Positions 35,255-44,944 of a DNA stretch of 64,000 bases are shown here, in pieces. The stretch is from Clostridiales bacterium (GTDB lineage: Bacteria > Bacillota > Clostridia > Oscillospirales > Acutalibacteraceae). The notes under the pieces were generated by a model, which was given only the letters and a program-made list of their open reading frames with translations, was not told where the DNA came from and searched no databases. How positions within the stretch are numbered: the first letter of the stretch is position 1; every line of letters begins with the position of its first letter. Location: positions 124,001 to 188,000 of the forward strand of contig JAILOG010000016.1 in the NCBI GenBank assembly GCA_024690965.1, read 5' to 3'. Both the position numbers and the translations under genes were made by a program.

Positions 35255-35443
35255 TCAGCTTACTATCTGCGACATTCCGTCTACGATATTCCCTATCTTT
35301 TTTGCTGTTTTATGGGCTATTTTTTTAGCCTTGCGTTTGCTTGAACCGCTGTTCATCATACTGTTGCCTACATAACCTACAGCCATACCCACAGCAAGAC
35401 CCACGGCTGTACCTTTGACAACATTCATAACATTATTTGCCAT
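35255..35443 (-). CDS. Small Gly-rich membrane-type protein, unknown
   Basis: A 62-residue protein with a glycine-zipper-like hydrophobic stretch (VVKGTAVGLAVGMAVGYVGN, about 8-27) and a strongly basic tail (SSKRKAKKIAHKTAKKIG). It may insert in or lie along the membrane. I do not recognise the family. The ATG at 35443 has GGAG about 11 bases upstream. It is divergent from trmL and converges on rlmH. Confidence 0.65.
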   Translation of the reverse strand: MANNVMNVVKGTAVGLAVGMAVGYVGNSMMNSGSSKRKAKKIAHKTAKKIGNIVDGMSQIVS

Positions 35444-35546
35444 TGTAATCCATCTCCAGATCTTCAATAATTTATTTGCTGCGTTTAATTTGCAGTACAT
35501 AATAATTATCTCCCTTTTATAAAAATAATAACCGAGGAAGTTTTTT

Positions 35547-36047
35547 ATGAAACGATTAAATATAGTTATGGTAGAACCCGAGATACCTCAAAACACGGGC
35601 AATGTTGCCAGAACCTGTGCCGCAACGGGAGCTTCACTTCACATTGTAAAGCCTATGGGCTTTGATATTGACGATAAGCACTTAAAGCGCGCGGGACTTG
35701 ATTATTGGGATTTGCTTGATATAACCTATTATGACAATCTTGAAGATTTTTTCAGAAAAACAAACGGTGCATACTTTTACTTTTCCACAAAAGCGCCTAA
35801 TATATACAGCGATATATCTTACCCAGACAACGCATATATTCTATTTGGCAAGGAAACAAAAGGTCTGCCTGAAAAATTACTTCACGACAACCCCGAAACA
35901 ACGGTGCGTATTCCAATGATCGATGTGGCAAGAAGCCTTAATCTTTCCAATTCAATTGCTATCGGCGTTTACGAGATACTTCGTCAATGGGGATTTCCAG
36001 AACTTAAATGCAAAGGCGAACTGAGAGAATATAAGTGGAAGGATTAG
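35547..36047 (+). CDS. trmL: tRNA (cytidine(34)-2'-O)-methyltransferase
   Basis: A SPOUT-class methyltransferase of 166 residues that 2'-O-methylates the wobble base of leucine tRNAs. The family landmarks are [20 protein letters not shown] at the N-terminus, [10 protein letters not shown], and the knot segment [19 protein letters not shown]. It is followed after 55 bases by prfA. Confidence 0.95.
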   Translation: MKRLNIVMVEPEIPQNTGNVARTCAATGASLHIVKPMGFDIDDKHLKRAGLDYWDLLDITYYDNLEDFFRKTNGAYFYFSTKAPNIYSDISYPDNAYILFGKETKGLPEKLLHDNPETTVRIPMIDVARSLNLSNSIAIGVYEILRQWGFPELKCKGELREYKWKD

Positions 36048-36102
36048 GATACGCAAATTGAATCTTATCCGAAAATATAATGTTATTTGTAAAGGAAATA
36101 AT

Positions 36103-37170
36103 ATGTTTGATAAGCTTAATTTATTTTTAAAAAAATATGAAGAATTACAAACCAAGCTCTACGACCCTGCTCTCGCAGCGGATGTTGACGTTTACAGAGA
36201 AACAATGAAAGAGCTTTCCGAAATAGAGCCTGTTGTCAACAAATATAAAGAATACACTGCTTTGAAAAAAGAAATCGAAGAAGAAAAAGAAATGCTTTAC
36301 GACAATTCTCAAAGCAATGAATTTAAAGAAATGGTACGCTCTGAGCTTTGCAAAAACGAAAAGCTTTTTGATGAAATAACCGAAGAAATAAAAATTATGC
36401 TTTTGCCGAAAGACCCAAACGATAACCGCAACGTTATAATGGAAATACGGGGCGGTGCAGGCGGAGAAGAAGCCGCGCTTTTTTCGGGTGTGCTTTTCAG
36501 GATGTATTGTATGTACGCCGAACAACGCGGTTGGAAAACAGAAATACTGAATGCGAACGAAACAGAGCTCGGCGGATTTAAAGAAGTAAGCTTTATGATT
36601 ACAGGTACGGGCGCATATTCCAGACTTAAATTTGAAAGCGGCGTTCACCGTGTACAGCGCGTGCCCGAAACAGAATCAGGCGGACGAATACACACATCTA
36701 CCGTTACCGTAGCCGTTTTGCCCGAAGCCGAAGACGTTGAGATAGATATAAACCCCGCCGACCTTCAAATAGATACTTACCGATCAAGCGGCGCGGGCGG
36801 TCAACACATCAACAAAACAGAATCGGCAATAAGAATCACGCATATCCCCACCGGTACCGTAGTTGAGTGTCAGGATGAGCGAAGCCAGTACAAAAATAAA
36901 GACAAAGCTATGAAGGTGCTTAAATCGAGATTGCTTGAAGCCGAACGCAAAAAACAGACCGATATGGTGGCAAGCGACAGAAAAGCACAAGTAGGCACAG
37001 GCGACAGAAGCGAGCGCATACGCACATATAATTATCCGCAAGGGCGTGTTACCGACCACAGAATAGGATTGACTCTATACAGAATAGACGATATATTAAA
37101 CGGCGACCTTGATATGGTAATAGACCCGCTTATAACAGCCGACAGAACGGAAAAACTGAAAGAAAGCTGA
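36103..37170 (+). CDS. prfA: Peptide chain release factor 1
   Basis: RF1 recognises UAA and UAG and releases the finished protein. The 355-residue length, [20 protein letters not shown] and the catalytic GGQ in [14 protein letters not shown] identify the family; there is no internal frameshift of the RF2 type. ATG at 36103 follows GGAA; an earlier in-frame start at 36058 lacks a site. A separate methyltransferase PrmC is not seen beside it. Confidence 0.96.
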   Translation: MFDKLNLFLKKYEELQTKLYDPALAADVDVYRETMKELSEIEPVVNKYKEYTALKKEIEEEKEMLYDNSQSNEFKEMVRSELCKNEKLFDEITEEIKIMLLPKDPNDNRNVIMEIRGGAGGEEAALFSGVLFRMYCMYAEQRGWKTEILNANETELGGFKEVSFMITGTGAYSRLKFESGVHRVQRVPETESGGRIHTSTVTVAVLPEAEDVEIDINPADLQIDTYRSSGAGGQHINKTESAIRITHIPTGTVVECQDERSQYKNKDKAMKVLKSRLLEAERKKQTDMVASDRKAQVGTGDRSERIRTYNYPQGRVTDHRIGLTLYRIDDILNGDLDMVIDPLITADRTEKLKES

Positions 37171-37174
37171 TAGT

Positions 37175-38188
37175 ATGAATACTTTGATATTAAACGAAAA
37201 TCAAATAGATATTGCGGCGAAAATAATAAAAAACGGCGGCTTAGTGGCAATGCCGACCGAAACCGTATACGGACTCGCGGCAAACGCGCTTGACGGTGAG
37301 GCAGTGTCTAAAATATACGCCGCAAAGGGACGCCCTTCCGATAATCCGCTCATTGTTCATGTGGCTTCGGTGGAAGATATATATCCTCTTGTTACCGAAT
37401 TTTGCGACAAAGCCAAAAAGCTTATAGAAAGCTTTTGTCCCGGCCCGCTTACCATAGTATTTCCGAAATCGGATGTGATACCAAAGGAAATTAGCGGCGG
37501 TCTTGATACCGTGGCAATAAGATTCCCCTCTAACGAAATCGCCTGCAAGCTCATAAGGGCGGCAGGTGTGCCTCTTGCAGCGCCGTCAGCAAACATCTCG
37601 GGAAGTCCCAGCCCCACCGCCTGCGAGCACGTTAAAAGAGATCTTTTTGGTAAAATTGACGCAATTATAGACGGCGGAAGATGCAGTGTGGGTGTAGAGT
37701 CAACGGTAATCACGCTTGCTAACCCGGAAAAACCTGTTTTGTTGCGTCCCGGCGGAATTACACTTGAAATGCTTCAAAGCGTAATAGGGAACGTTGAGGT
37801 TGACCCGGCTGTATTAAACCCGCTTGCAAAAACAGCAAAAGCCGCAAGCCCGGGTATGAAGTATAAACACTATTCTCCTAAAGCGAAGGTAATACTTGTT
37901 AAGGGAAACGATAAAGCCTTTTACGACTTTGTAAATTCACAAAACAAAGATGACTGCGCCGCGCTGTGCTACGACGAAGACACCGAGCATATAACCGTTC
38001 CTTATGTAACATACGGTAGCAAAAGCAATTACGAAACGCAGGCGAAAAAGCTTTTCACGGCTTTAAGACGAATTGACGACCGCGGTTTTAAAACGGTATA
38101 CGGCAGATGCCCCGAGACAGACGGAATAGGGCTTGCCGTGTATAACAGACTTATAAGAGCCGCAGGCTTTGAGGTAATAGAATTATGA
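37175..38188 (+). CDS. Threonylcarbamoyl-AMP synthase (Sua5 type)
   Basis: Makes L-threonylcarbamoyladenylate from threonine, bicarbonate and ATP for the t6A37 tRNA modification. The YrdC domain (about 1-205) has GLVAMPTETVYGLAANA, KGRPSDNPLIVH and PLAAPSANISGSPSPT; the C-terminal Sua5 domain (about 225-337) makes it the long two-domain form (SPGMKYKHYSPKA). The 337-residue length fits. It overlaps coaE by four bases. Confidence 0.95.
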   Translation: MNTLILNENQIDIAAKIIKNGGLVAMPTETVYGLAANALDGEAVSKIYAAKGRPSDNPLIVHVASVEDIYPLVTEFCDKAKKLIESFCPGPLTIVFPKSDVIPKEISGGLDTVAIRFPSNEIACKLIRAAGVPLAAPSANISGSPSPTACEHVKRDLFGKIDAIIDGGRCSVGVESTVITLANPEKPVLLRPGGITLEMLQSVIGNVEVDPAVLNPLAKTAKAASPGMKYKHYSPKAKVILVKGNDKAFYDFVNSQNKDDCAALCYDEDTEHITVPYVTYGSKSNYETQAKKLFTALRRIDDRGFKTVYGRCPETDGIGLAVYNRLIRAAGFEVIEL

Positions 38189-38814
38189 AAAAAGGTTGTA
38201 TGATAATCGGATTAACGGGACAATCGGGCAGCGGAAAAAGCACAGTAAGTAAAATGCTTAAAAAAGCGGGGCTTTACATAATAGACGCGGATGAGATCGC
38301 CCGTAATGTTGTTGCTGACAACGACTTGTGCCGCAGCCTTATAATGCAAAATTTTCCTTTGGCTGTAAAAGGCGGCGAAATTGACAGAAAAGCCCTTGCC
38401 GATATTGTTTTTAACGATAAAGATAAGCTTTATCTGCTAAACAGAATAACACACCCGTTTATAATTTATGAAACACTTCATAAAATATCGGTATTAAAAT
38501 ATGACAAAAGCATAAAATATATTGTATTTGACGCTCCGCAGCTTTTTGAAAGCGGCGCGAACGCTTTTTGCGATTATATAATATCTGTTGTCGCATATAA
38601 AGAAACACGCCTTAAACGTATAATCGAGCGTGACTTGATTACTTTGGAAGAGGCGAAAGCGCGCGTTTCTTCTCAGCTTGATATGACTTTTCTTATGAAA
38701 AGCTCCGATTTTGTTTTAAGGAACGATGATGATATAAACTCTTTAGCCGAAAAGGTTTTATCTATGTTAGCGTTTGAATTCAATATAGAAACGGAAATAG
38801 ATGATATTTTGTAA
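38185..38814 (+). CDS. coaE: Dephospho-CoA kinase
   Basis: Last step of coenzyme A synthesis. The 209-residue P-loop kinase has GLTGQSGSGKSTV at the N-terminus, DADEIAR, HPFI and a FDAPQLFESGA segment. It is translationally coupled to the Sua5-type gene by ATGA and precedes a lytic transglycosylase. Confidence 0.95.
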   Translation: MKKGCMIIGLTGQSGSGKSTVSKMLKKAGLYIIDADEIARNVVADNDLCRSLIMQNFPLAVKGGEIDRKALADIVFNDKDKLYLLNRITHPFIIYETLHKISVLKYDKSIKYIVFDAPQLFESGANAFCDYIISVVAYKETRLKRIIERDLITLEEAKARVSSQLDMTFLMKSSDFVLRNDDDINSLAEKVLSMLAFEFNIETEIDDIL

Positions 38815-38858
38815 AACTTATGCATTTAGAGATAATAATAACTGTACTAAGGTGAAAA

Positions 38859-39425
38859 ATGAAACCAATTAAAAAATTTTTACTTTATGTTTTGATTGCA
38901 TGCATAATGCTTGCAATTATCGGTTTTGCCTTTAACCGTCCCATACTTAAAATGATATTCCCCGTAAAGCACGAAGAACAAATAAACTGTGAATGCGAAA
39001 AATTTGGGCTTGAACCTTCTCTTATTTATGGTATAATAAGGGTTGAGAGCGGCTTTGACAAAAACGCTCAATCCCACGCGCAAGCGATAGGGCTTATGCA
39101 AATTATGCCCGAAACATTTGCTTGGTTAAGAGATAACAACGATACTTTGCCAAACGTAGATATTGAACAGTTATATGACCCGGATATAAATATTGAATAC
39201 GGTTGTTTTTATATAAATATGCTTTTGAATAAATTCAAAAACGAGGAAACGGCAATAGCGGCGTATAACGCGGGACCGGGAAATGTTGAAGCCTGGCTAA
39301 AAAACAGTGAATACTCTAAAGACGGAATAACACTCTATAAAATACCCATCGGAGAAACCGAAAAATATATTAAACGTGTCAGCGCCTCAAAAGAGGTATA
39401 TAAATATCTTTACTTTACTAACTGA
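38859..39425 (+). CDS. Lytic transglycosylase (SLT domain)
   Basis: A 188-residue membrane-anchored muramidase-like enzyme. Residues 6-30 are a signal anchor; residues 45-188 are the SLT domain with the catalytic glutamate in IRVESGFD, AIGLMQIMPET, and AIAAYNAGPGNVE. It cleaves glycan strands of peptidoglycan to 1,6-anhydro products. It follows coaE as often seen in Clostridia. Confidence 0.94.
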   Translation: MKPIKKFLLYVLIACIMLAIIGFAFNRPILKMIFPVKHEEQINCECEKFGLEPSLIYGIIRVESGFDKNAQSHAQAIGLMQIMPETFAWLRDNNDTLPNVDIEQLYDPDINIEYGCFYINMLLNKFKNEETAIAAYNAGPGNVEAWLKNSEYSKDGITLYKIPIGETEKYIKRVSASKEVYKYLYFTN

Positions 39426-39445
39426 CTTAAAAGGAGGAATAATAA

Positions 39446-40843
39446 ATGTCAGAAAAATCATTGGCGGCACAGCTTAAAGAAGAGCTTTTTATCAACCGCA
39501 AAAACGGAGCTCTTTTAATGAGCGACGAAGAAATACGAAAGGCAGACGAATTCAGCGAAGGATATAAACGCTTTATAAATATCGGCAAAACCGAAAGACT
39601 TTGCGTTAAAGAAGCTATACGTCTCGCAAAAGAAAACGGGTTTGAAGAATTTGTTCCCGGCAAAAAGTACAACGCTGGCGACAGAGTGTATGTAAACAAC
39701 CGCGGAAAAGCTTTAATGCTCGCCGTTATGGGCAAAAAGGGCGTTAAAGAAGGCGTAAAGCTTGCAATTGCGCACGTTGACAGCCCAAGACTTGACTTAA
39801 AGCCAAACCCAATGTATGAGGCAAGCGATCTTGCTTTGTTTAAGACTCATTACTACGGCGGTATCAAAAAATACCAGTGGACAGCAATACCTCTCGCGCT
39901 TCACGGCACCGTTTTATGCAAGGGCGGCAGAATGGTAGATGTTTCAATAGGTGAAAATGAAGATGAGCCTTGCTTCTGCGTTACAGACCTTCTTCCCCAT
40001 CTCGGTCGCGAGCAAATGCAAAAAACCGGTAGCAAGATAATCGAAGGTGAAAACCTTAACATACTTATCGGCAGCAGACCTTTCAGAGATGATAAGGAAA
40101 GTGAGCTTGTAAAGCTTAACATACTCAAAATATTAAAAGATAAATATAATATCAAAGAGTGTGATTTCCTCACATCTGAGCTTGAGGCAGTTCCCGCGTT
40201 CAAGGCAAGGGATATCGGATTTGACCGCAGTATGATAGGAGCTTACGGTCACGACGACAGAGTTTGCGCTTATCCCGCGCTTATGGCTGCTCTCGGCGCA
40301 AAAACTCCGGAAAACACCGTTATATCCGTTCTCACCGATAAAGAGGAAACCGGCTCTGACGGCAACACAGGTATGCAGAGCAAATATATGATGTTCTTTA
40401 TTAAAGACCTGGCAATGGCAGAAGGCTGCGAAGTTCATCACGTTTTACACAAGAGCAAATGCTTATCAGCCGATGTAAACGCCGCATTTGACCCCACATA
40501 TTCCTCAGCTTATGAAGCAAACAATTCAAGCTACATAAACAACGGTGTTGTTATTACAAAATACACAGGCAGCGGCGGCAAAGGCGGCACAAACGATGCA
40601 TCCGCTGAGTTTATGAGCGAAATTCGCGAAATGCTTGATAACGGCAAGGTTATTTGGCAGATTGGCGAGCTCGGCAAGGTTGACGGCGGTGGCGGCGGAA
40701 CTATCGCGAAATATGTTGCGAATTTAGATGTTGACACCGTAGATCTTGGTGTTCCCGTTCTCTCAATGCACGCGCCTTATGAAATCATATCAAAAATAGA
40801 TATTTATATGGCTTTCAGAGCGTTTGAAGAATTTTATAAATAA
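39446..40843 (+). CDS. M18-family aminopeptidase
   Basis: A 465-residue zinc aminopeptidase that removes N-terminal residues, often acidic ones. The metal and catalytic motifs are IAHVDSPRLDLKPNP, DDRVCAYPAL, SVLTDKEETGSDGNTG and LSMHAPYE. AGGAGG lies before the ATG. It ends the rightward run; a terminator follows. Confidence 0.95.
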   Translation: MSEKSLAAQLKEELFINRKNGALLMSDEEIRKADEFSEGYKRFINIGKTERLCVKEAIRLAKENGFEEFVPGKKYNAGDRVYVNNRGKALMLAVMGKKGVKEGVKLAIAHVDSPRLDLKPNPMYEASDLALFKTHYYGGIKKYQWTAIPLALHGTVLCKGGRMVDVSIGENEDEPCFCVTDLLPHLGREQMQKTGSKIIEGENLNILIGSRPFRDDKESELVKLNILKILKDKYNIKECDFLTSELEAVPAFKARDIGFDRSMIGAYGHDDRVCAYPALMAALGAKTPENTVISVLTDKEETGSDGNTGMQSKYMMFFIKDLAMAEGCEVHHVLHKSKCLSADVNAAFDPTYSSAYEANNSSYINNGVVITKYTGSGGKGGTNDASAEFMSEIREMLDNGKVIWQIGELGKVDGGGGGTIAKYVANLDVDTVDLGVPVLSMHAPYEIISKIDIYMAFRAFEEFYK

Positions 40844-40851
40844 TTAAATCT

Positions 40852-40890
40852 AAACCGTCGGTATGTGTTTTAACCGGCGGTTTTGGTTTT
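40852..40890 (+). terminator. Terminator after the M18 aminopeptidase
   Basis: AAACCGTCGGT at 40852-40862 pairs with ACCGGCGGTTT at 40873-40883 (one G-U), followed by T-rich sequence. Confidence 0.82.
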
Positions 40891-40893
40891 TGT

Positions 40894-40921
40894 TTGCAAA
40901 AAGTGATTGTTGTGATATAAT
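40894..40921 (+). promoter_or_regulatory. Promoter for the small lipoprotein gene
   Basis: TTGCAA at 40894-40899 and TATAAT at 40916-40921 with a 16-base spacer. Confidence 0.6.
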
Positions 40922-40980
40922 ACAAAATGAATTGCACCTTAAGGCACATGGATTGCCCGACGGTATAAACGGAGACAAAT

Positions 40981-41421
40981 ATGAAAAAAACAGTTTTAAT
41001 AGTTGGTTGTTTACTGACACTGCTGTTTTTATGCAGCTGTGAGACAGAGGAGCAAAAAGATATGCAAGTCACCCACAATAGGTCAATAATTTTTATCAAC
41101 GAGGTTAACGACGCGGACGTTTGGATATTGCCTCAAACGGGGGAAAACCTTAAAACCACCGTGTGGGGAACGCCTACAATTTCAAAGGCTAAAACAGGCG
41201 AAAGCCGCCACGCTCCTCTGTACGACGCTGAAGACGACGGTCTTTACATTTTGAGAATGATTGACACCGACGGCTGTTTCTATGCAGCCGATGGCATCAA
41301 GCTTGAACCCGGCTGGACAATAGAGATAAAGGGTAACGTTCTTGAGTTAATTACAGTTGAAGTTAAAGACGAAAAAGGCGTTTTAACCGGAACGTATGAT
41401 GTATTCGCAGCAAAGCTTTAA
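40981..41421 (+). CDS. Small lipoprotein, unknown function
   Basis: A 146-residue protein with a classic lipoprotein signal: MKKTVLIVG, a hydrophobic core and the lipobox LCSC ending at Cys20. The mature part has no domain I recognise; it looks like a compact beta fold (ADVWILPQTGENLKTTVWGT and GLYILRMIDTDGCFYAADGI). It would be anchored on the outer face of the membrane. It is followed by a small zinc-ribbon gene. Confidence 0.75.
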   Translation: MKKTVLIVGCLLTLLFLCSCETEEQKDMQVTHNRSIIFINEVNDADVWILPQTGENLKTTVWGTPTISKAKTGESRHAPLYDAEDDGLYILRMIDTDGCFYAADGIKLEPGWTIEIKGNVLELITVEVKDEKGVLTGTYDVFAAKL

Positions 41422-41460
41422 ATTAATTTGTAAATAGGATTATCAGAGGGGGTAATGAAT

Positions 41461-41697
41461 ATGAAGTGTCCGTTTTGCGGCAGTATAAGAATTGAATTGG
41501 GTATATCTTGGGGAAAATCGGCAGAAACGGGAAATGTGGGTTTAAAGTATACAGCAAACGGATTTTTTCCTATTACGGGAGTTGCCGAGGTATATTCTGA
41601 CCTCTGTCTCGACTGCAAAACAATACTGAGAACATATATTAAAGAAGACACAGACAAAAACTGGAGTCATAATCCGGGTTCGCTTGGAACAAAATAA
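41461..41697 (+). CDS. Small zinc-ribbon-like protein
   Basis: A 78-residue protein with CPFC near the N-terminus and CLDC about 45 residues later, a likely four-cysteine zinc ribbon. The rest is not recognised. ATG at 41461 is preferred because GAGGGGG lies 8 bases upstream; ATG at 41455 is too close. It probably shares the transcript of the lipoprotein. Confidence 0.65.
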   Translation: MKCPFCGSIRIELGISWGKSAETGNVGLKYTANGFFPITGVAEVYSDLCLDCKTILRTYIKEDTDKNWSHNPGSLGTK

Positions 41698-41720
41698 GCT
41701 ATAATTCAATAATCAAGTAT

Positions 41721-41754
41721 AAGAAGGTGACCGATCTTACTCAGTCACCTTCTT
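41721..41754. terminator. Terminator between convergent zinc-ribbon gene and hslO
   Basis: Perfect arms AAGAAGGTGAC (41721-41731) and GTCACCTTCTT (41744-41754). Confidence 0.82.
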
Positions 41755-41781
41755 TATGTTTCAGTCATAAGACAGGGCTTT

Positions 41782-42669
41782 TTATTCTTTATTCTTGATT
41801 TGTATTATCTTTTCTATATCGCTTTTAGTGAAAGTGTATTTTTTATTGCAGAAATTGCAATCGGCAACCACTGTTCCCTTTTCATCAGGCAAAGAGCGCA
41901 GCTCGTCTTCCGATAAAGTAATGAGAGAATTTATAACTCTGTCTCTGCTGCACGTGCAAACATAATTAATGGGAGATTCGTCGAGCACTTCAACTTCAAA
42001 GCCCGATAAAACAGCCTTTACCATATCAAGTACGCTCATACCCTTTGCGAGCATTGTTGTAACGCTGTCTGATGAGGCGATGTTTTTTTCAAGCCTGTTT
42101 AATACATCATCATCCGCGGCAGGCAAAAGCTGAATTATATACCCGCCCGCAAGCATAACAGACCCATCGGTTTTGTCAAGTAATACACCAAGCGCACAGG
42201 CGGTTGGCAACTGTTCGCTTGTAGCGTAATATGAGGTAATATCCTCAGCAATTTCTCCGCTTACTATTTCAACAGCTCCGAGATAAGGTTCTCCCTCACC
42301 TGAGTCTTTCATAACGTTTAGTGTGCCGTCTCTCCCCACGGCTTTAGCCACATTAAGCTTTCCGTTTGAATATCTCTCGGTCTCCACCTGAGGATTTGCA
42401 ACATATCCCCTGCAGTTGCCGTTGCTGTCCGCCACGGCGATAACGCAGCCTATAGGTCCACCGCCGTTGATTCTCAGTGTAACCGAGCCTTGTTTGCTTT
42501 TAAGCTGCGCTCCCATCATAGACGATGCAGTGAGAAGCCTTCCCAAGGCGGCAGTTGCAACGGGAGATGTGTTATGAACTGTTTTTGCTATGTGTACTAT
42601 ATCCGATGTTTCGGCGCAGCAAGCCATAATTGCGCCGTCAGATGTAATGCAGCGTATAAGTTTATCCAT
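41782..42669 (-). CDS. hslO: Redox-regulated chaperone Hsp33
   Basis: A 295-residue holdase chaperone activated by oxidation. The N-terminal domain shows LGRLLTASSMMG, RINGGGPIGCVIAVAD and SGEIAEDITSYYATSEQ; the C-terminal redox switch has zinc-binding pairs CTCSRD and CNFCNKKY. Lies 22 bases after a methyltransferase gene on the minus strand. Confidence 0.96.
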   Translation of the reverse strand: MDKLIRCITSDGAIMACCAETSDIVHIAKTVHNTSPVATAALGRLLTASSMMGAQLKSKQGSVTLRINGGGPIGCVIAVADSNGNCRGYVANPQVETERYSNGKLNVAKAVGRDGTLNVMKDSGEGEPYLGAVEIVSGEIAEDITSYYATSEQLPTACALGVLLDKTDGSVMLAGGYIIQLLPAADDDVLNRLEKNIASSDSVTTMLAKGMSVLDMVKAVLSGFEVEVLDESPINYVCTCSRDRVINSLITLSEDELRSLPDEKGTVVADCNFCNKKYTFTKSDIEKIIQIKNKE

Positions 42670-42691
42670 AATATATCAGCTCTTTCTATAA

Positions 42692-43438
42692 CTATTGGTC
42701 TTTAAGCTTTCTTGCCACGAAAACAACTCTTTCGTCTTTTTCGTCCGGTGAATCAAGAGTTTGAGGTTTATATATTCCCACAACAGAAAAACCGCTTTCT
42801 TCAAGCAATTCTTTTAAATAATCAATATCATACGCTCTCTCAGAAAAATGCTCAGTAGTGCGTGAATAAAGATTACCGTTTTTCTCAAAAAAATCAAGGT
42901 CAATGTTCACTATATTGTTTGCGGATAATTTATTTTGCCATACACAATAAACATTCGGCAAATCATAAATATATGTATTATTGCCCAATACAGTTTTATG
43001 CTTATACACCGTATTCACATCAAAAATAAACAGCGCGTCTTTTACCATAAAAAGCGCGACTCTCTCAAATGCCTTTTTGAGGATCTTTTTGTCGGTTATA
43101 TGGTTAATACTGTCTAACACGCACACGCAAGTGTCTATTGTTCCGAATAAATCAAGCTTATCCATTTGCTGGCACAAAAACATTATATCAAGACCGTTCT
43201 CAGCAGCCTTTTGTCTTGCAATACTCAGCATAGAAACAGACATATCAGCCCCGTAAACATCGTAACCCCGTTTTGCAAGCTCTAAGGTAAGCGAGCCCGT
43301 ACCGCACGCCAAATCAAGAGTTATGCCGCTTTTGTGGTTATGCTTAACAAGTATTTTGTCTATACAGTCGGCTATAGACTTATAATTAACATTCCCCGTG
43401 AGAGAATCATAATACTCCGCAAAATTAATATATGACAT
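42692..43438 (-). CDS. Class I SAM-dependent methyltransferase
   Basis: A 248-residue methyltransferase with motif I LDLACGTGSLTLELAKRG, acidic post-I residue in VYGADMSVSMLSIAR and a motif IV-like FLCQQMDKLDL. The substrate is unknown. The start at 43438 is chosen by homology (YINFAEYYDSLTGNVNY is the usual opening); no clear Shine-Dalgarno precedes it, and a strong 14-bp hairpin lies 12 bases upstream. Confidence 0.85.
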   Translation of the reverse strand: MSYINFAEYYDSLTGNVNYKSIADCIDKILVKHNHKSGITLDLACGTGSLTLELAKRGYDVYGADMSVSMLSIARQKAAENGLDIMFLCQQMDKLDLFGTIDTCVCVLDSINHITDKKILKKAFERVALFMVKDALFIFDVNTVYKHKTVLGNNTYIYDLPNVYCVWQNKLSANNIVNIDLDFFEKNGNLYSRTTEHFSERAYDIDYLKELLEESGFSVVGIYKPQTLDSPDEKDERVVFVARKLKDQ

Positions 43439-43449
43439 ATAATAACCGT

Positions 43450-43491
43450 AAATCATCGCATAAAGCGTTAAATAAGCTTATGCGATGATTT
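43450..43491. other. Perfect 14-bp inverted repeat before the methyltransferase
   Basis: AAATCATCGCATAA at 43450-43463 and TTATGCGATGATTT at 43478-43491 are perfect arms with a 14-base loop. It may end the YerC transcript, although no T run follows on the minus strand, or act as a leader structure for the methyltransferase. Confidence 0.6.
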
Positions 43492-43532
43492 CCTTTCAAT
43501 CGGTAATTAAGTTTTAAACTCAAATTAAAAAT

Positions 43533-43832
43533 TCAACCGGCGTTCTTTTTATTGAGCAGGTCAAACACCTTTTCGTAACCGTTGTTTCCGTAAAGCAAAG
43601 ATCGGTTAACCCTGCTTATTGTGGCAGTGCTTGCGCCTGTTTGAGCGACGATCTCACTGTAAACACACTTATCGTGCAGCATTTTTGCTACTGTAAGACG
43701 TTGCGACATAGCCTTAATCTCAGGTATTGTGCACAAGTCTTCAAAAAAGCTCTTGCAGTCTTCGTATGTATTCAAATTTACAACCGCATTATAAAGCAAA
43801 TCTAAGCTTTTATCATCAAATTTATTACTCAT
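43533..43832 (-). CDS. TrpR-like protein, YerC/YecD type
   Basis: A 99-residue DNA-binding protein of the TrpR superfamily as found in Firmicutes (YerC). The recognisable core is CTIPEIKAMSQRLTVAKML followed by a helix-turn-helix (YSEIVAQTGASTATISRVNR). The target genes are unknown. ATG at 43832 is preferred over GTG at 43841. Confidence 0.88.
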   Translation of the reverse strand: MSNKFDDKSLDLLYNAVVNLNTYEDCKSFFEDLCTIPEIKAMSQRLTVAKMLHDKCVYSEIVAQTGASTATISRVNRSLLYGNNGYEKVFDLLNKKNAG

Positions 43833-43947
43833 ACGATACACCGTCCCGATAAAAATAATTTTTAAAATCAGTTTACCGAATTAATACTTTAATATTTTAA
43901 CATATAAAAGTGAAAAAGTAAATAGCTAATTTAATAAAACCCAAAAA

Positions 43948-44850
43948 TTAATTTGCTTTATACTCTTTAATTTCGATTGTCTCTATAACAACATCGGTTA
44001 GCGGCTTACTGTTTTCATCTACACTCACGTCGGCAATACTGTCAACAACATCCATACCCGAATACACCTGCGCAAATACAGCGTGACCTCTGTGTATTGT
44101 ATTAAATGCACCGTCCAGGAAATAGTTTCCTCCGTAAGACTCGTAAAGCTTCTTTATAATATCCGGCACAAGTGAGGGATCACAAAAAGACGTATACATT
44201 TGTTGCTTATAAGCGTCAATTTCTTCCTTGCTGTATTGGCTTTCAAGACTTTTTATATAATCAGATACAGATTGATAATTCTGTGCTATCGTTTCCCAAG
44301 AAATGTCCGAAGCGTCTTTATTCTGGTTAATAAAAAACTGGCTTCCGTTTGTGTTTGCGCCGCTGTTCGCCATTGCAACACTGCCGTATATGTTTGCGAG
44401 TTTATCGGAAAATTCATCCTCAAATGTATTTCCCCATATGCTCTCGCCGCCGGTACCTGTGCCCAACGGGTCGCCGCCCTGAATCATAAAATCTTTTACA
44501 ATCCTGTGGAATGTGAGTCCGTTATAATATCCGTCTTTTGCGTGTGTTATAAAGTTTTCTACTGTTTTGGGGGCTTCGTCTTTAAAAAACTTCATACAAA
44601 TATCGCCCATTGAAGTGTGCATTACGGCAACTGTTTCGCCTTCTTCCGGCATCGTAACCTGAAAATAATTTTTCACTTCGTCTGGTATATCCGCCAAAGA
44701 GGCAACGGATGATGTATCGGCTGCAGAAGAGTAAGTTTCAGAAGCGCTGTCAGAATCTTTTTTACTGTCTGAGGTCTCAGAGCAGGCACACAGCAGTGAA
44801 ACTGTTATTAACAAGGTTATTATTGCCGATAAAATGCGTGTTTTTTTCAT
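43948..44850 (-). CDS. Lipoprotein cyclophilin-type peptidyl-prolyl isomerase
   Basis: A 300-residue exported prolyl isomerase. A signal with lipobox LCAC (Cys23) is followed by a Ser/Asp-rich linker (24-55), then a cyclophilin domain with [34 protein letters not shown] and [15 protein letters not shown]. The insertion of about 60 residues after QFFI is larger than in minimal cyclophilins. It probably helps fold secreted proteins at the membrane surface. It is divergent from the S1-domain gene. Confidence 0.92.
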   Translation of the reverse strand: MKKTRILSAIITLLITVSLLCACSETSDSKKDSDSASETYSSAADTSSVASLADIPDEVKNYFQVTMPEEGETVAVMHTSMGDICMKFFKDEAPKTVENFITHAKDGYYNGLTFHRIVKDFMIQGGDPLGTGTGGESIWGNTFEDEFSDKLANIYGSVAMANSGANTNGSQFFINQNKDASDISWETIAQNYQSVSDYIKSLESQYSKEEIDAYKQQMYTSFCDPSLVPDIIKKLYESYGGNYFLDGAFNTIHRGHAVFAQVYSGMDVVDSIADVSVDENSKPLTDVVIETIEIKEYKAN

Positions 44851-44944
44851 AATTGTTTTTTCCTTTCAATACGATAATGATAATGTAATAATTAAATTTA
44901 AAACCTCATATATTAGACTGAGAAGATTAATTGGAGGTCTCAAA

